64,000 nucleotides of DNA from Liopterus haemorrhoidalis (GCA_963971575.1 OZ020611.1:26519279-26583278), one strand, 5' to 3'. Positions 11,034-21,947 are shown, numbered from the stretch's first letter. The notes: generated from the sequence alone by a model not told the origin. Program-made: numbers and translations.

Positions 11034-11335
11034 GCTTAGACAATTTCACAATGCCATCTCTCCAGAAAGATCCGTCTTTGCTCTCGAAAAATCTGTAGAG
11101 GTGAATTTTGATATCGTCCAAAGATGCGAAATTTTTTCCTTCAAAATATGTAAAAATGTATATTTTATAACAAATGTCATTCGTTTCCATGGTTTCACAG
11201 TTGGAATTTAAAATTTTCACATACTAACATGAAACATGAAATAACCTAAGCAAGGTCCCTTCTCGTGGTAACCTAAAAGAACGAAATTCCCATTTAGTTT
11301 CGCTTAAAGCAAAGAAATGACCTATATATCTAACT
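11034..11335 (-). repeat. Fragment of the family E long variant
   Basis: Read on the minus strand this matches the interior of the element at 55823-56282: TAGTTTCGCTTAAAG near the end, a block containing TTTCATGTTAGTATGTG, and ATGGAAACGAATGACAT. Only one end is present. Confidence 0.5.
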
Positions 11336-11805
11336 ATTTAAAAAACAAAACTCAGCAAAAGAAATACAATAAAATCAAGTAGGTCATTTATCCATTTCAT
11401 TGCTTTTAATATACTTTCTTGTTTTCGTTCTCCACCAACAACAATAAACAGAATGCAGAATAGTGCAATAAAACTTGTAGTGAACATTTCTTTTTTCGTA
11501 AGTTTCTCTCGCAAGATTTGTTTTTGTTTTTTGTGGGTAGTAATAGACATTTTCTTTTATTACAAGTGAAAAGCTGTAATCCGGAATTTAGGCTAAAAGC
11601 TGTACATGTCTCAGATGCGGTACATTTGATATCTCCCTTGAATCTCGATGTCACTTAGCTCCTATAAACGAAATGTCACACCATTGAACACAGTTTTTGC
11701 GTGTAAATGAGAAAGAAAAAAATATTCTCAATTTTCGTACATTTCAGAGTTTAATGGATTGACAGTATTTTGTGGGCACAGAATGACTGTAATCTAAATA
11801 AAATA
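11336..11805. other. No gene recognised
   Basis: Two short overlapping minus-strand frames here have no recognisable motif and A/T-driven composition. Part of the segment (GGCTAAAAGCTGTACATG, then GGTACATTTGAT) also occurs near 19250, so it belongs to a dispersed repeat. Confidence 0.4.
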
Positions 11806-11984
11806 TAGCTTGTTTCTTTGGTTTACGCGGAACTAGATTTTGAATTCTAGTCCATTTTACCGTTTAAATAAGGCTTTTCATTTTGTTCAGCAAAGGCCCA
11901 CTTCAAACCTTAAAACAATAGCTCGTGACAACTTACAAAAAGGAAAATTCCAGTTAGTTCCGCTTAAATGTTTGGAATAGCCTA
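11806..11984 (+). mobile_element. Family E MITE, about 180 bp
   Basis: The left end TAGCTTGTTTCTTTGGTTTA precedes CGCGGAACTAG. The right end, minus strand, is TAGGCTATTCCAAACATTTA followed by AGCGGAACTAAC. Both follow the family pattern TAGnCTnTTCC...TTAGGCGGAACTA. The flanks are TA-rich, consistent with TA target sites. Other copies lie near 16015, 16318, 47597, 47867 and 55823. Confidence 0.65.
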
Positions 11985-11989
11985 TATGT

Positions 11990-12236
11990 TTAGTTAATCA
12001 GTTTTCGTTTTTAGGATTTTGTAGCTATGACCAAAACAACCCTTATACGTCACTAATGGGTCTCTATGTCTGTGTGTCTGTCTGTTCGGTAGAAATTGAG
12101 GCCAAACAGCTGAACATAAAAAATTTAATTATGCATGCTTGTGCAAACCTACATAAAGGAAAACTATAGAGAATTTAAAAAAAAACATAGCGGGCAAATT
12201 ATAGACAAATATGTAGGTATTTAATAAAAATGTTAA
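11990..12236 (+). repeat. Family A repeat, interrupted by the DD41D transposon
   Basis: Diagnostic sequences are GGATTTTGTAGCTATGACCA, TGTGTGTCTGTCTGT, then a variant of GTAGAAATTGTAGCCAAAC and GGAAAACTATAGAGA. The repeat resumes after the transposon at 13551 with TTGAGTGTGGTATCAAATGA. Family A also occurs near 19925, 20698, 25300, 31985, 33520, 53000, 53990 and 59875. Confidence 0.7.
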
Positions 12237-12238
12237 TA

Positions 12239-13548
12239 CAAGGTGTCTCAAAAAAATTTTTATATTTATTTAGCTTACTGCGTGAACGCAACGTATCCGA
12301 GGGGCGCGGGGGTTATGTCAATCGGTAGCCTGGTTCTTGCGAATTCAGTCGCTATGGAGCGTTTCTCGGGAGCAGACCGCGCGTTATGCGTGCGAGAGTT
12401 TTACAAAAACGGTGATTCGGCGACTGTAGCGCGTAGAAAATTCTGCAGTATTCGAGGTTTTTGCCACTTAAATGATGCGCCAAGCATTCCTCTCATTCGA
12501 CGTTGGGTTAAAAAGTTTGAAGAGACTGGTACAACGCTGGATAAATCAAAATCCGGGCGACCTAGGTCATCAAGAACGGTAGAAAACGTGGAGAATGTTA
12601 ATCAGTCTGTTCGTGACGACCCGAACCTTTCAATTCGGAAGCGCGCAAGTGCTTTAAATGTGCATAGATCATCATTACATCGCATTATGCACAAAGACCT
12701 AAAGCTGCACCCCTACAAAATTCAATTGGTGCAAGAATTAAAGCCCCAAGATGCCAGTCAGAGGCTTAATTTCGTAAATCAGGTGATTGAGCGATTTTCA
12801 ACGTTTACCAACATTTTGTTTTCGGATGAAGCTCATTTTCATCTTAATGGCCACGTAAATAAGCAGAACTGCCGCTACTGGAGAGCAACGAATCCGAAAC
12901 GCAAACATCAGAAACCCCTACATTCGCCTAAAGTGACCGTATGGGCTGCGATGTCGGCGCGAGGAATTATCGGCCCTTACTTTTTTGAAGACGAAAGGGG
13001 GCGTGCAGTTACAGTGAATTCAGAGCGTTATGTGGAGATGTTAGACAACTTCTTGGTACCTGAACTGCAAAACTTTCCTGGATATAACCAAAGAACATGG
13101 TTCCAACAGGACGGAGCAACTTCACACACGTCCAATATGTCTCTGCCACGTGTTCGTGAAATTTTCTCAGGCAAATTGATCTCCCGGAGAGGTGACATAA
13201 ATTGGCCTCCACACAGTCCAGATTTAACCCCTATGGACTTTTTCCTATGGGGTTATCTTAAATCTAAAGTTTACGCCAATAAACCGACTTCACTGGCGCA
13301 TTTGAAAGAAAATATCCGTCACGAAATGGCAGCCATCCCTGAGTCCACCTGCCGAGACGTCATAAGTATTTTACTGTTCGATTAAATGAGTGCCGAGAAC
13401 GCGAGGGTCTACATTTAGACGATATTATTTTTAAGAAATAAATCCCCAAAAAGTGTATTTTAATAATTAATAAACATTTTTTCTATATACGGCTTACTTT
13501 TTTTTTAAATCGATCCACTAAATATAAAATTTCTTTTGAGACACCTTG
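12239..13548 (+). mobile_element. DD41D Tc1/mariner transposon, copy 1 (full length)
   Basis: Inverted ends starting CAAGGTGTCTCAAAA are flanked by TA at 12237-12238 and 13549-13550. The element is 1310 bp and carries one transposase gene in an otherwise GC-richer block that stands out against its surroundings. Two further copies occur at 34458 and 50204. Confidence 0.95.
12354..13385 (+). pseudogene. DD41D transposase, near full length with C-terminal frameshift
   Basis: I place the start at the ATG giving MERFSGADRA, because the two sister copies have an in-frame stop just upstream of it. Residues 6-70 form the N-terminal helix-turn-helix (LCVREFYKNGDSATVARRKF), followed by the GRPR hook at 68-71 and a second HTH (LNVHRSSLHRIM). 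Catalytic residues are D158 in FSDEAHFHLNG, D253 in FQQDGATSHTS and D295 in SPDLTPMDFFLWGYLK. The last two are separated by 41 residues, hence DD41D, as in VS/rosa-like IS630-Tc1-mariner families. A 1 bp loss near 13368, relative to copy 3, shifts the frame after DVIS and replaces roughly the last 23 residues. The whole catalytic core is intact; whether the lost tail matters is unknown. Confidence 0.93.
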
Positions 13549-13655
13549 TATTTAAAAAAAAAATTGAGTGTGGTATCAAATGAATCCCCTTGATTCACAA
13601 TCTAACAAACTTTTTACGGGGCAACAACCTACAACTACAATCTACATATACATAT

Positions 13656-13689
13656 CTTCCATGTGAATGCATATGCATTCACATGGAAG
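13656..13689. repeat. Perfect 34 bp palindrome with ATGCAT motifs
   Basis: CTTCCATGTGAATGCAT is immediately followed by its exact reverse complement. The next 45 bp contains several further ATGCA/TGCAT words. It lies between family A and the ~150 bp repeat array. Confidence 0.9.
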
Positions 13690-13734
13690 CATATGCAATG
13701 CATAACAATGCATCTGCAATGCATGACATATTAA

Positions 13735-14045
13735 TGACTTAACAGCAAAATCATGAATGATAAAATTGTTTATAATAAGATAACAAATATTTTATTTCTA
13801 TACATTTTTTCATTCAGATGATTATTTGGGGAGTTACGGGATCACCCTTAAGTAAAACTTTTGGAATATCTCCCTTATTGAGTTAACAGCAAATACGTAT
13901 ATAACAAAAATTGTTCATAACAAGTTGACAAAACTTTTTTGTTCTATATACTTTTTCGATTGAATGAATATTTGGGGAGTTATGGGGAGTTATATGGGGG
14001 TACACTCTTAACTTAAAATCTTGAAATATTTCAGTTATTATTTAC
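13735..14045 (+). repeat. Family K degenerate ~150 bp tandem repeat (two units)
   Basis: Each unit runs through ACAGCAAAA, ATGTATATAAC, AAAATTGTTTATAA, then CATTTTTTCATTCAGATGA, ATATTTGGGGAGTTA and a CACCCTTAA / AATATCTCCCTTATT block. More units lie at 15400-15640, 16797-16900, 49830-50200 and 51122-51545, often split by transposons. Confidence 0.6.
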
Positions 14046-14083
14046 GTTATTTGTGAAAATTGTGAATTGTAAAAAAAGCGTAA

Positions 14084-14450
14084 CTCAAAAACGGTTAGTG
14101 ATAGCGACCTGAGGTTAGAATTTTGGATTCCTGGTAGTTTTTAGTTTAGAAAAAATTTGAGTCCCTAATTGTTTTGCATATTTTAAAATTATGACAAATT
14201 TTAATATGTTTTTTTTAATAGAAATTTTCAACTTCGTATGGACGTATTTCAAAAACGAAATGCGATAAAGACCTACGGTTGAAATTTTTGAAATATTGAG
14301 GTCCTAGTTATCTTAACCTAATTAACCATATTTTAAAACAAAGTTTTTTGAACATTTTTCATTTTTTTTTTTTTTATATCTTTATATTTTGATAAATTCT
14401 AACTAAAAGATGGTTAGGGATAGAAGTCTGCGGTTCGAATTTTTAATATT
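14084..14450 (+). repeat. Degenerate tandem repeat, period about 155 bp
   Basis: Blocks resembling CAAAAACGnTTAGnGATAG, then ACCTGCGGTTnGAATTTTTG, recur at about 14084, 14239 and 14395, spaced 155-156 bp. They are highly diverged and non-coding. Confidence 0.5.
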
Positions 14451-14941
14451 TTCCTATATTGTATCGTCTAAAAAAATGGGGTTTAATATACTAATAATTA
14501 AGTTTTGTACAGGTAGTAATACAAAACCCTTGAAAATGGTCAAAAACCGAAAAACACATAAGGGGTAGACCTTAAAAAAATAGGGATTTTTAAGTAAAAA
14601 ATTTTTGTCTCCGATTTTATTGAAAATTGGTATAAATATATATTTTTCATCGTAGATCAACAAAATTGGGTTCATTTTAAAGTATGGGCAAAAATGTTAG
14701 AAATATAGGCAAAAATTTTTTTCATAATTCTCACCCCAAGATTAGCTTAAAACTATATTTTGGCTTGAATGGGAATCAAAAAAATTTTGATCAAAATTTC
14801 AAAATTTGGGAAAAAATAAATTTGAATTTTGTTGGAAAATTGGTATACTTTATACATTTTTAGCCTTAAATCTGTTATTAATTTAATATACAAAATATAT
14901 TGTTAATTTTGAGCTTTATAGACTAATACTTACTTCTTATC

Positions 14942-15140
14942 CAGTGGCGGGGGGCCCGGGCCCCCCAGAAATTACTCTGGCTTTTAGTCCCCCCCCCCCA
15001 GAATTGTTTGGAGAAAATTTTATTTTAGAAGTAAGGACTTTTTTTTTAGGTCATCGATGATTTCAAATATTTCCTGGCCCCCCAAATTTTACTCCAAAAT
15101 TTCCTGGCCCCCCAGATTTTAAGTGCTAGCGCTGCCACTG
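14942..15140. mobile_element. hAT MITE (family C), 199 bp with perfect TSD
   Basis: Ends CAGTGGCGGGGGGCCCGGGC and, on the right, GCTAGCGCTGCCACTG. Flanked by identical 8 bp TTCTTATC at 14934-14941 and 15141-15148. The interior holds the repeated phrase TTTCCTGGCCCCCCA. Confidence 0.9.
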
Positions 15141-15148
15141 TTCTTATC

Positions 15149-15642
15149 TATCATCTATTGAAAATCATCTTTTTTAAATTTTTTTGGCATCATATTTGGT
15201 TTCTACACGTTTCAGACGATTATAAGACAATATCAAAAAAAAAAAAAAACAAATTGTGTCTGTCTGTCCGAGATTCACGCAAAAACGGCTAAACATATTT
15301 TCATGTAATCTGGTATTGTGATAGAGTGAAACCAGTATTCGAATAGGCTATGAGGCATCTCAAAAATTTTATTTCAGGGGGGTTTTATTGTTTTTAAAAA
15401 AACTTAAAATATCTCCCTTATTATGGGTTTAACAGAAAAAATGTATATAATAAAAATTGTTTATAAGAAGACAAATATTTTTTGACTGATGCATTTTTCA
15501 ACTAGATGAATATTTGGGAAGTTCCGAGGGGGATACCTTAAAACTAAAATCTACATACATTTCTCTTATTATAGACAACAGCAAAATCATATATGTTATA
15601 ATCTATTATTTTTATGCATTTTTTCATTCAGATGAATAGTTA
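15149..15642. repeat. Family A-like fragment and family K units
   Basis: TGTGTCTGTCTGTCCGAGAT near 15255 begins a diverged family A-like stretch. From about 15400 two family K units follow, ending at the hAT target AATAGTTA. Confidence 0.45.
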
Positions 15643-16014
15643 TAGGGATGGGAAAAAAACATCGATGTTTGTTTTAAAAACATCGATGTTTTTACCATCG
15701 ATGGTCAGCTGGCGATAGTATCGATAAAACATCGATGTCTACTACCGATGTCGATGTTTAAACTTTGAAATTCAGAAACTACCGCTAGAGGCGCTGGAAT
15801 CTTAAAAATTTTATTTTTATTAAAATTAGTACACAAAATATAAGCTCCATCTATTGTGATATAACAATACTAGTAGTGTTAGTTCTTATTCTTCTTAGCA
15901 GTTAGCAGAATACCAAAAAACAAGAAGAAACTTCTAATTTTTGCAAACAATGCGAACGACCAAAAACGCCAACACACTTTTTCTTTTTGAGTCTTGTTGA
16001 CACTTTCCCAGTTG

Positions 16015-16180
16015 TTATTCCTCCAATCCCTGGATTTTTACAAGTTGTCATTAGCTATTTTTTTATATATTGAAGTTGGCTTTTCCTGAACAAAATGATC
16101 AAAAGCTTCAATTAATCGGTAAAAGTAACTAGAATTGAAAATCTAGTTCCTCCTAAACCAAAGGAACAGACTTTATTTCA
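16015..16180 (-). mobile_element. Family E MITE inside hAT element (inverted copy)
   Basis: Ends at 16180 with AACCAAAGGAACAGACTTTA preceded by CTAGTTCCTCCTA. The left part TTGTCATTAGCTATTTTTTT matches the interior of the next copy. The left end is decayed. Confidence 0.55.
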
Positions 16181-16317
16181 ACTTAAAAAAGTATAAAAAT
16201 AATTGTGTATGACAGTGTTATTTTTATGTTAAATAATTTATAATTAACATTTAGATTACTATATTAGTATTGTAATAAAATCCAATATTTCATTTTAGAA
16301 ATGTAAACATAGTAAGG

Positions 16318-16472
16318 TCTGTTCCTTTGGTTTAGGCGGAACTGGATTTTCAATTCTAGTTACTTTTACCGATTGATTGAAGCTTTTCAATATATAAAAA
16401 AATATCTAATGACAAATTACAAAAATGAAAATTGCGGTTAGTTTCGCCTAATCGTTTGGAATAGACTGTAGG
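16318..16472 (+). mobile_element. Family E MITE inside hAT element, 155 bp
   Basis: Left end GGTCTGTTCCTTTGGTTTAG followed by GCGGAACTGG. Right end (minus strand) AGTCTATTCCAAACGATTAG followed by GCGAAACTAACC. Non-coding. TA occurs just outside both ends. Confidence 0.7.
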
Positions 16473-16962
16473 TACAAATTAGGATTATTATATTGGGTAT
16501 AATAATGTTAATGTAAAATTAATTACTGTTAAAAAGGAATATTTCTATTTCAAAATCTAATAAATGCTTTTTGTGTATTATATGTTACTTTTTCGTATTT
16601 GATCTTTACATTACCATATTAAATAAAACCTATATAATATAAATAAATAGCTTTTTTAATAATAATAAAACATCGATGTTTCCGATACATCGATGTTCTT
16701 CCTTCGATGTTTTTTCAACATCGATAGTAAGCGCCGATGTTAACATCGATGTTAAACATCGATGTTTTGCCTTCGATGTAGAACCCTAAATAGTTACGAG
16801 AGGACACCCTAAAACTAAATTATTAAAATATCTCCCTTCTTACTGACTTAACAGCAAAAAAGTATACGGCAAAAACCATTTGGCCACAATATCTACCGTA
16901 CAGACTGACACATGAGTGACTTTATAAGAGTTTCTTGATCATGCCTACGAATCCTAAATATA

Positions 16963-18918
16963 GTACAGGAAATGAAGCATTTTGGCTCGCAATTTTTTCG
17001 TCCAGCATGGAATTACGTGAAATTTTCACAGAAGGTAGGGAATAGCCCAAGGATCATTTTCAACATCAAGCCGGTGTACGCTAAAACCTTGGGGGTGGTT
17101 GCCACCCCATCTCGGGGGTGGAAATTTTTTACTACATTTTAACTATAGGAATCGATGGGAAAAGTAATTCTAAGAAAAAAATGTTCTTTACGTTTTCTTC
17201 ATAAAACTAATATTTTTTGAGTTATTCGCGGTTGAAAGTAATAGTTTTTCGACAAAAAAATCGATGTTTTTAAAAAGTTTTTTGCGAATAACTCGAAAAA
17301 TATGCATTTTATCAAAAAAACTGTTGAAAGCAAAATTTTAGCTTTTAAAAAAATAAACAAAATCCTTTTTTTTATTATTTTTCTAAGACCAATACAAACC
17401 GAGATACGGTATGTTAATGGTTAACTTTTTTTCGCCAAATGCATAATTTGAAAGATTCAAAGTCAAATAACAGGAAAAATTTGCATTTTTCGAGAAAAAC
17501 TCATGGAATATTTTTTAAAGTATTTGATTAGACCTTTCAAACAAAAAAAAAAAGTCTAGCATAAAAATTTAGCGACTTATGATCAAAATAAAGTCGGTAC
17601 CTACTTTTTTCTACGAAAAAATCAGTGAAAACAACCCCCTATTTACCCCCTAATTAAAATTGATCCTCACCCTTCTGTGGTTCTCTTCATATATGTATTT
17701 TCAGTACACCCAAGAAGTTTGACCAATTTAAAATGCCTAATTTTAGAAAAATTGGAGTTTAAAGAAAAAACGATTTTTTGCGATTTCGTATTTTTCACCC
17801 TTTTCTTCAAAATATCTCCGAAATTATTGGAGATACGAAAAAAATGATAGAGCACTAAATTGTAGCTTTTTTAATGACTTAAATTTGCTTGTGCATATAT
17901 ATTCTGTACAGTGAATAGTTGCCGAGATATAGCCGTTTAAAACCTCTATTTACAAGCGAACACCACCTTATTCGATCCCTTCAAACTCACCCCATTTAAA
18001 AACTAAGGGATCTTAAGGAATTTAATTTACATAATCTTATAGCTCTTGAAAAGCCCTACAAAATTGTTTTTGAAAAAACTTTCTATCACTAAAAATGAAG
18101 GAGCTATGTTTAAAAAACCAATAAATTTTTTTTCGAAACATTCGAATAGCACGGTTCTGAGCGTAATAATCTACCTAACCAGTATTTTCGGCAGCAATAC
18201 GTTACATGTTCCACTTTTTCCATTCCAACTGAAAGACAGAGAAGAAAAGATTAATCCCAAATTTTTATGCAAATCGATGAAAGACGAAATCATTTTCTTA
18301 GGATAAATATTTTTTTTTATATCAAGCTCTAACAAGGATGGGTTTTTAAGGGTTGAAACATTAGAAATTGTATTCCAAAGCATGAAACAATCATTATTCA
18401 ACTAATCCAAACCAAATTTTACCCATCTTAAGGTTTACAACGTTATTTTATAATTTTTGACAATTAGGGGTAGTTTTCACCCTTAAAAAATAAACAGTGC
18501 CCATGAGCATGATATAAAATTTGAATTAGAGGGTGAGACGAACCTAATTTCAAATTTTGGTGCAAACCGATGCAAGATGAAATCATTTTTTAAGATAAAT
18601 ACTTTTTTTTACATTAAGCTCCAACAAGGGTTGATTTTTAAGGGTTGAAACATTATGAAATTGTATTCTAAAGCATAAAACGATCCATATTTAGCTAATC
18701 CAAACCAAATTTTACCCATATTAAGGTTTAAAATGTTATTTTATAATTTTTTACAATTAGGGGTAGTTTTCACCCTTAAAAAACAAAAAGCGTACAACGG
18801 CACAATGTAGAAAATGAACTAGAGGGTGAAATGAGCCAAATTCTAAATTTTTATTCAAATCGATGCTGGACGAAAAAATTGCGACGTTTTGTCATTTTTT
18901 GAGCTTCATTTCCTGTAC
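16963..18918 (+). mobile_element. Element G copy 1: 1.96 kb, TA-flanked, no transposase
   Basis: Inverted ends GTACAGGAAATGAAGC begin at 16963 and end at 18918, flanked by TA at 16961-16962 and 18919-18920. Just inside both ends a second block reads CGCAATTTTTTCGTCCAGCA. The interior contains GGGGGTGGTTGCCACCCC, many short A/T tracts, and two ~290 bp direct repeats around 18320-18850 (shared AGGGGTAGTTTTCACCCTTA). I recognise no protein motif. Small frames such as 17667-17855 are also present in the second copy, but they carry no domain and are explained by shared ancestry. Confidence 0.8.
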
Positions 18919-18920
18919 TA

Positions 18921-19531
18921 ATATTAAGGATTCGAAAGAAACTATTTTTAGTTTGAAAATGCAGTATCTGTATAATTATACTCCTCTACGTCTTCTTCAG
19001 CATATTTCCGAAATAATTTCTTCCATCTTTGTACAATCAGCGAAAATTTTCTTGGGAACTCCACAAAGAATTTACATATCACGGATCTACATTTATACAG
19101 AAGATTTAGCATAATATTTCTAGACTGATAAAACACAAACTATGCATTCTCTATTTTGATTAGAGTTCATTCATAATCTCAGATTCAACATAAACCATTT
19201 ACAGAGTACATCACTCATCTCTATAAAAAGTCGTTGACAAAATATAGGCTAAAAGCCACATGTGTTTTTGTTACGGTACATTTAGATCCAGCGTGCTTGT
19301 AGTAAAATGTTTTCGTAAGTTTTTTATTGAAAATTTTTTTTCAGAATGTTATTCAAGTTTCAACGTGTTTTTTGTAGGAAGTTATTTCATTGGACTTTTC
19401 ATTTTTAATTGCTTTCTTATGTAGGGAAGTAAAAAGTGTGTAAGTTTTGTTTGTACACGTGAGAAATATTAATAAGAACGTGATATTGGATACTAAAACC
19501 TAATATAACCATACAAGTAGAGAATTTTTTC
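18921..19531. other. No gene recognised
   Basis: Two overlapping short frames near 18863-19136 on opposite strands show no motif. GGCTAAAAGCCACATGTG near 19250 is shared with the 11.6 kb region, indicating dispersed repeat material. Confidence 0.4.
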
Positions 19532-19547
19532 GTAAAAATTAAATTTA

Positions 19548-19793
19548 CTCGCGGATATACATATCTACATGGTGCGATTTCCATGAATGTGTTTTATTGA
19601 AATAACCTATATATTCTTATCAGAATATAAATGTGAATGAATGATTTGTGTGTAGCCGTCATTCGGCCGATGTAGGCAATATCTGTTGTATTAGATGAAC
19701 ACCTCTATTATGAGAGTCAAACGGATATTGAGGACGTTCCAATTCGGACATCCGGATGCGCACACACCACATTTGTTGGCTAATAGTGTTTCT
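19548..19793. mobile_element. 246 bp retroposon-like unit with 16 bp TSD
   Basis: The unit begins CTCGCGGATATACATATCTA and ends GGCTAATAGTGTTTCT. It is bounded by identical 16 bp GTAAAAATTAAATTTA at 19532-19547 and 19794-19809. A nearly identical copy is at 22577-22826. There is no terminal inverted repeat, coding frame or poly(A) tail. A TSD this long suggests retroposition, but the family is not recognised. Confidence 0.7.
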
Positions 19794-19924
19794 GTAAAAA
19801 TTAAATTTAATCTAATCGACGCAGCAAATTGCATATACAAGGGGAGAGTGGTGGCTTTTGCTTTGATTTGAAGGTTTGAGCAACACCCAAAAATGCTAAC
19901 GAAAAAATATAAAATTTTTCATAA

Positions 19925-20069
19925 TAATAATTACCGCTGTCTGTCTGTGTGTCTATCTGTCAATATGTCTGTACAGTAGAAATAGTAGCCAAACAGCTAA
20001 CATAGAAAGTTGAAATTTAGCGGGCTTATACAACTTTGTATGTGTTCGATGATTTGTGTAGGTACTCCG
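19925..20069 (+). repeat. Family A fragment
   Basis: Contains TGTCTGTCTGTGTGTC, GTAGAAATAGTAGCCAAACA and AAGTTGAAATTTAGCGGGCT before breaking off at the hAT-like sequence beginning 20070. Confidence 0.7.
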
Positions 20070-20275
20070 CAGTGGCGGCGCTAGCAGGGGGTGCGAGGGG
20101 CCCGGGCCCCCCTATAAATTGCTCTGGCCCACAGTTGGCCCCCCAGAATTGCTTGGAGGGAAATGTATTTTAGAAGTGAGGACCTTTTTTTAGGTCATCA
20201 CTGTGTAAACGATGATTTCAAATATTTCCTGGCCTCTCCAAATTTTTCTAAATATTTCCTGCCTCCAAAAATCCA
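20070..20275 (+). mobile_element. hAT family C element, left part only
   Basis: Begins CAGTGGCGGCGCTAGCAGGG and contains CCCCAGAATTGCTTGGAG and TTTCCTGGCCTCTCC as in the complete 199 bp copy at 14942. The right terminus is missing. The sequence passes directly into family A (CCCTTATAACGTCACTGTCC), so the boundary is a deletion or recombination junction. Confidence 0.65.
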
Positions 20276-20294
20276 AAAATCCCTTATAACGTCA

Positions 20295-20697
20295 CTGTCC
20301 GTCTGTCCGTCTGTCCGTCTGTCCGTCTGTCCGTCTGTCCGTCTGTCCGTCTGTCCGTCTGTCCGTCTGTCCGTCTGTCCGTCTGTCCGTCTGTCCGTCT
20401 GTCCGTCTGTCCGTCTGTCCGTCTGTCCGTCTGTCCGTCTGTCCGTCTGTCCGTCTGTCCGTCTGTCCGTCTGTCCGTCTGTCCGTCTGTCCGTCTGTCC
20501 GTCTGTCCGTCTGTCCGTCTGTCCGTCTGTCCGTCTGTCCGTCTGTCCGTCTGTCCGTCTGTCCGTCTGTCCGTCTGTCCGTCTGTCCGTCTGTCCGTCT
20601 GTCCGTCTGTCCGTCTGTCCGTCTGTCCGTCTGTCCGTCTGTCCGTCTGTCCGTCTGTCCGTCTGTCCGTCTGTCCGTCTGTCCGTCTGTCCGTCTG
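20295..20697 (+). repeat. (CTGTCCGT)n minisatellite, about 50 units
   Basis: About 400 bp of an almost perfect 8 bp repeat. Because 8 is not a multiple of 3, all forward frames stay open over the run, giving the spurious peptide PSVRLSVC repeated. It occupies the TCTG site of a family A copy. Confidence 0.97.
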
Positions 20698-21480
20698 TCT
20701 GTCTGTCCGACTGTCTGTACGGTAGAAATTGTAGCCAAACAGCTTAACATAGAACGTTGAAATTTTGCATGCTTATACAACTTTTTGACGTACATATAGG
20801 AAAAATACTGAGACTTCAAAAAAAAATACATCCCGTGATAAATATAAACAATGTATTCAATAAAAGTAAAAGTATTTTTTTTAATGTTGAGTGACATACC
20901 AAATAAAACCTCGTCTTATTGTTTGGATCAACAAGCAAATTTTTATTTTTGAAAAACTTTTTTTTATGGTATTTTTACCAAAAATTCTCTCAGAGGGGTT
21001 GAACAGGATTTTTCATGAGATTAGTCTTTTAAAAAAATGTCGATTTTTTGTGTTAAAAAAATATTTTTTAAAAATGTATTGTGTGGAACAAAATAAAAGT
21101 GGTACAAAATAAAAATGCTCTTAAGGAGATTAAGGAACGAAAGGTAGTTTTTAAAAAATCGTTTCTTTTAATATGATTTTAGCAAAAATTGTGCTTAAAA
21201 AGTTCTAGTCCCGCACACTTTTACCCAAAAAATTAAAATTAAAATCAAAAAAATTATAAGTAATAAATATACTTTGATCTGAGCTGGAAACGTACGAGAG
21301 GAATTTATGATCAGATTTTGTTTTTGGAAAATATTGCATTGTTTTTGACAAAATTAATTATTTTTTTAATTTTATGGCTAAATAATGGCTAATAATGTTA
21401 TAGATTTTTTGTATTTATGGCTAAGACAGTGTGTGTCTTTTTTTGAAACTAAAAATATAATATTTTTTTAAACAGCTGAG
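20698..21480 (+). repeat. Family A repeat, right portion
   Basis: Begins with GTAGAAATTGTAGCCAAACA, then TTGAAATTTTGCATGCTTAT. Later blocks GGTATTTTTACCAAAAATTC and GAAACGTACGAGAGGAATTT match the copies at 32.0 and 33.5 kb. Confidence 0.75.
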
Positions 21481-21529
21481 CTTCTGAGTACCTGGTTCCT
21501 ATGTATAGATTCTATGAACGCCACACTAC

Positions 21530-21575
21530 ACTCTACACTGTACGTGTAGAGTGTAATGTGTAGTGTTCAGTTATT
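21530..21575. repeat. Imperfect hairpin of CACTACACTCTACAC type
   Basis: CACTACACTCTACAC and GTGTAGAGTGTAATGTGTAG form near-complementary arms. The related sequence CACACTACACTCAACACTTC recurs at 32925 and 34392 at the same place in family A copies. Confidence 0.6.
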
Positions 21576-21765
21576 TTATTATACTATTGTACGTTGTGAT
21601 TCAAACCTATTGTTTGAATTACTTTTTGAATAAAAATGATTGTCAAAAACTATTGATTTTGATGTGATTATAGACATACAATATTATGTTGGCTCCTTAT
21701 ACTTACTAAATACCTACAAAATCCTGAATTGTATAAAAAATTACTATTCACGTCAATTTTTTTTT

Positions 21766-21916
21766 TTTTACCGACCGCCATCATATTTATGGTCGGTATT
21801 GTGATCATACCGATTTTGACATTTCGAGATTTCGAGGGATCTCCACGAATTGAGGTCCCTACTATTGACTATTTTTAGTATAATGTCTGTCGGTCTGTCT
21901 GTCCGTCTGTCCGTCC

Positions 21917-21947
<31 letters not shown>

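Larger units (their letters stand above)
15643..16788. mobile_element. hAT element with ACATCGATGT palindrome arrays
   Basis: The left end TAGGGATGGG and right end GAACCCTA are flanked by identical 8 bp AATAGTTA at 15635-15642 and 16789-16796. Within about 100 bp of the left end and 120 bp of the right end, the palindrome ACATCGATGT and close variants occur repeatedly. Such dense subterminal motifs are typical hAT transposase binding arrays. The interior is non-coding and holds two family E copies in opposite orientation. Confidence 0.88.

Noticed and set aside
12243..12353. N-terminal extension of the DD41D transposase (MSQKNFYIYL...)
   Set aside because: It runs through the terminal repeat, and both sister copies have an in-frame stop just before the MERF/MEHF start.
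17667..17855. 62-codon frame repeated at 40427-40615
   Set aside because: Lies in both copies of element G; lysine/phenylalanine-rich peptide without domain; explained by common ancestry of the copies.
20295..20697. CRISPR array
   Set aside because: Contiguous identical 8 bp units with no spacers; the window is eukaryotic.
20163..20897. Long forward and reverse frames across the CTGTCCGT tract
   Set aside because: They consist of the translated 8 bp repeat in every frame; no unique coding sequence on either side.
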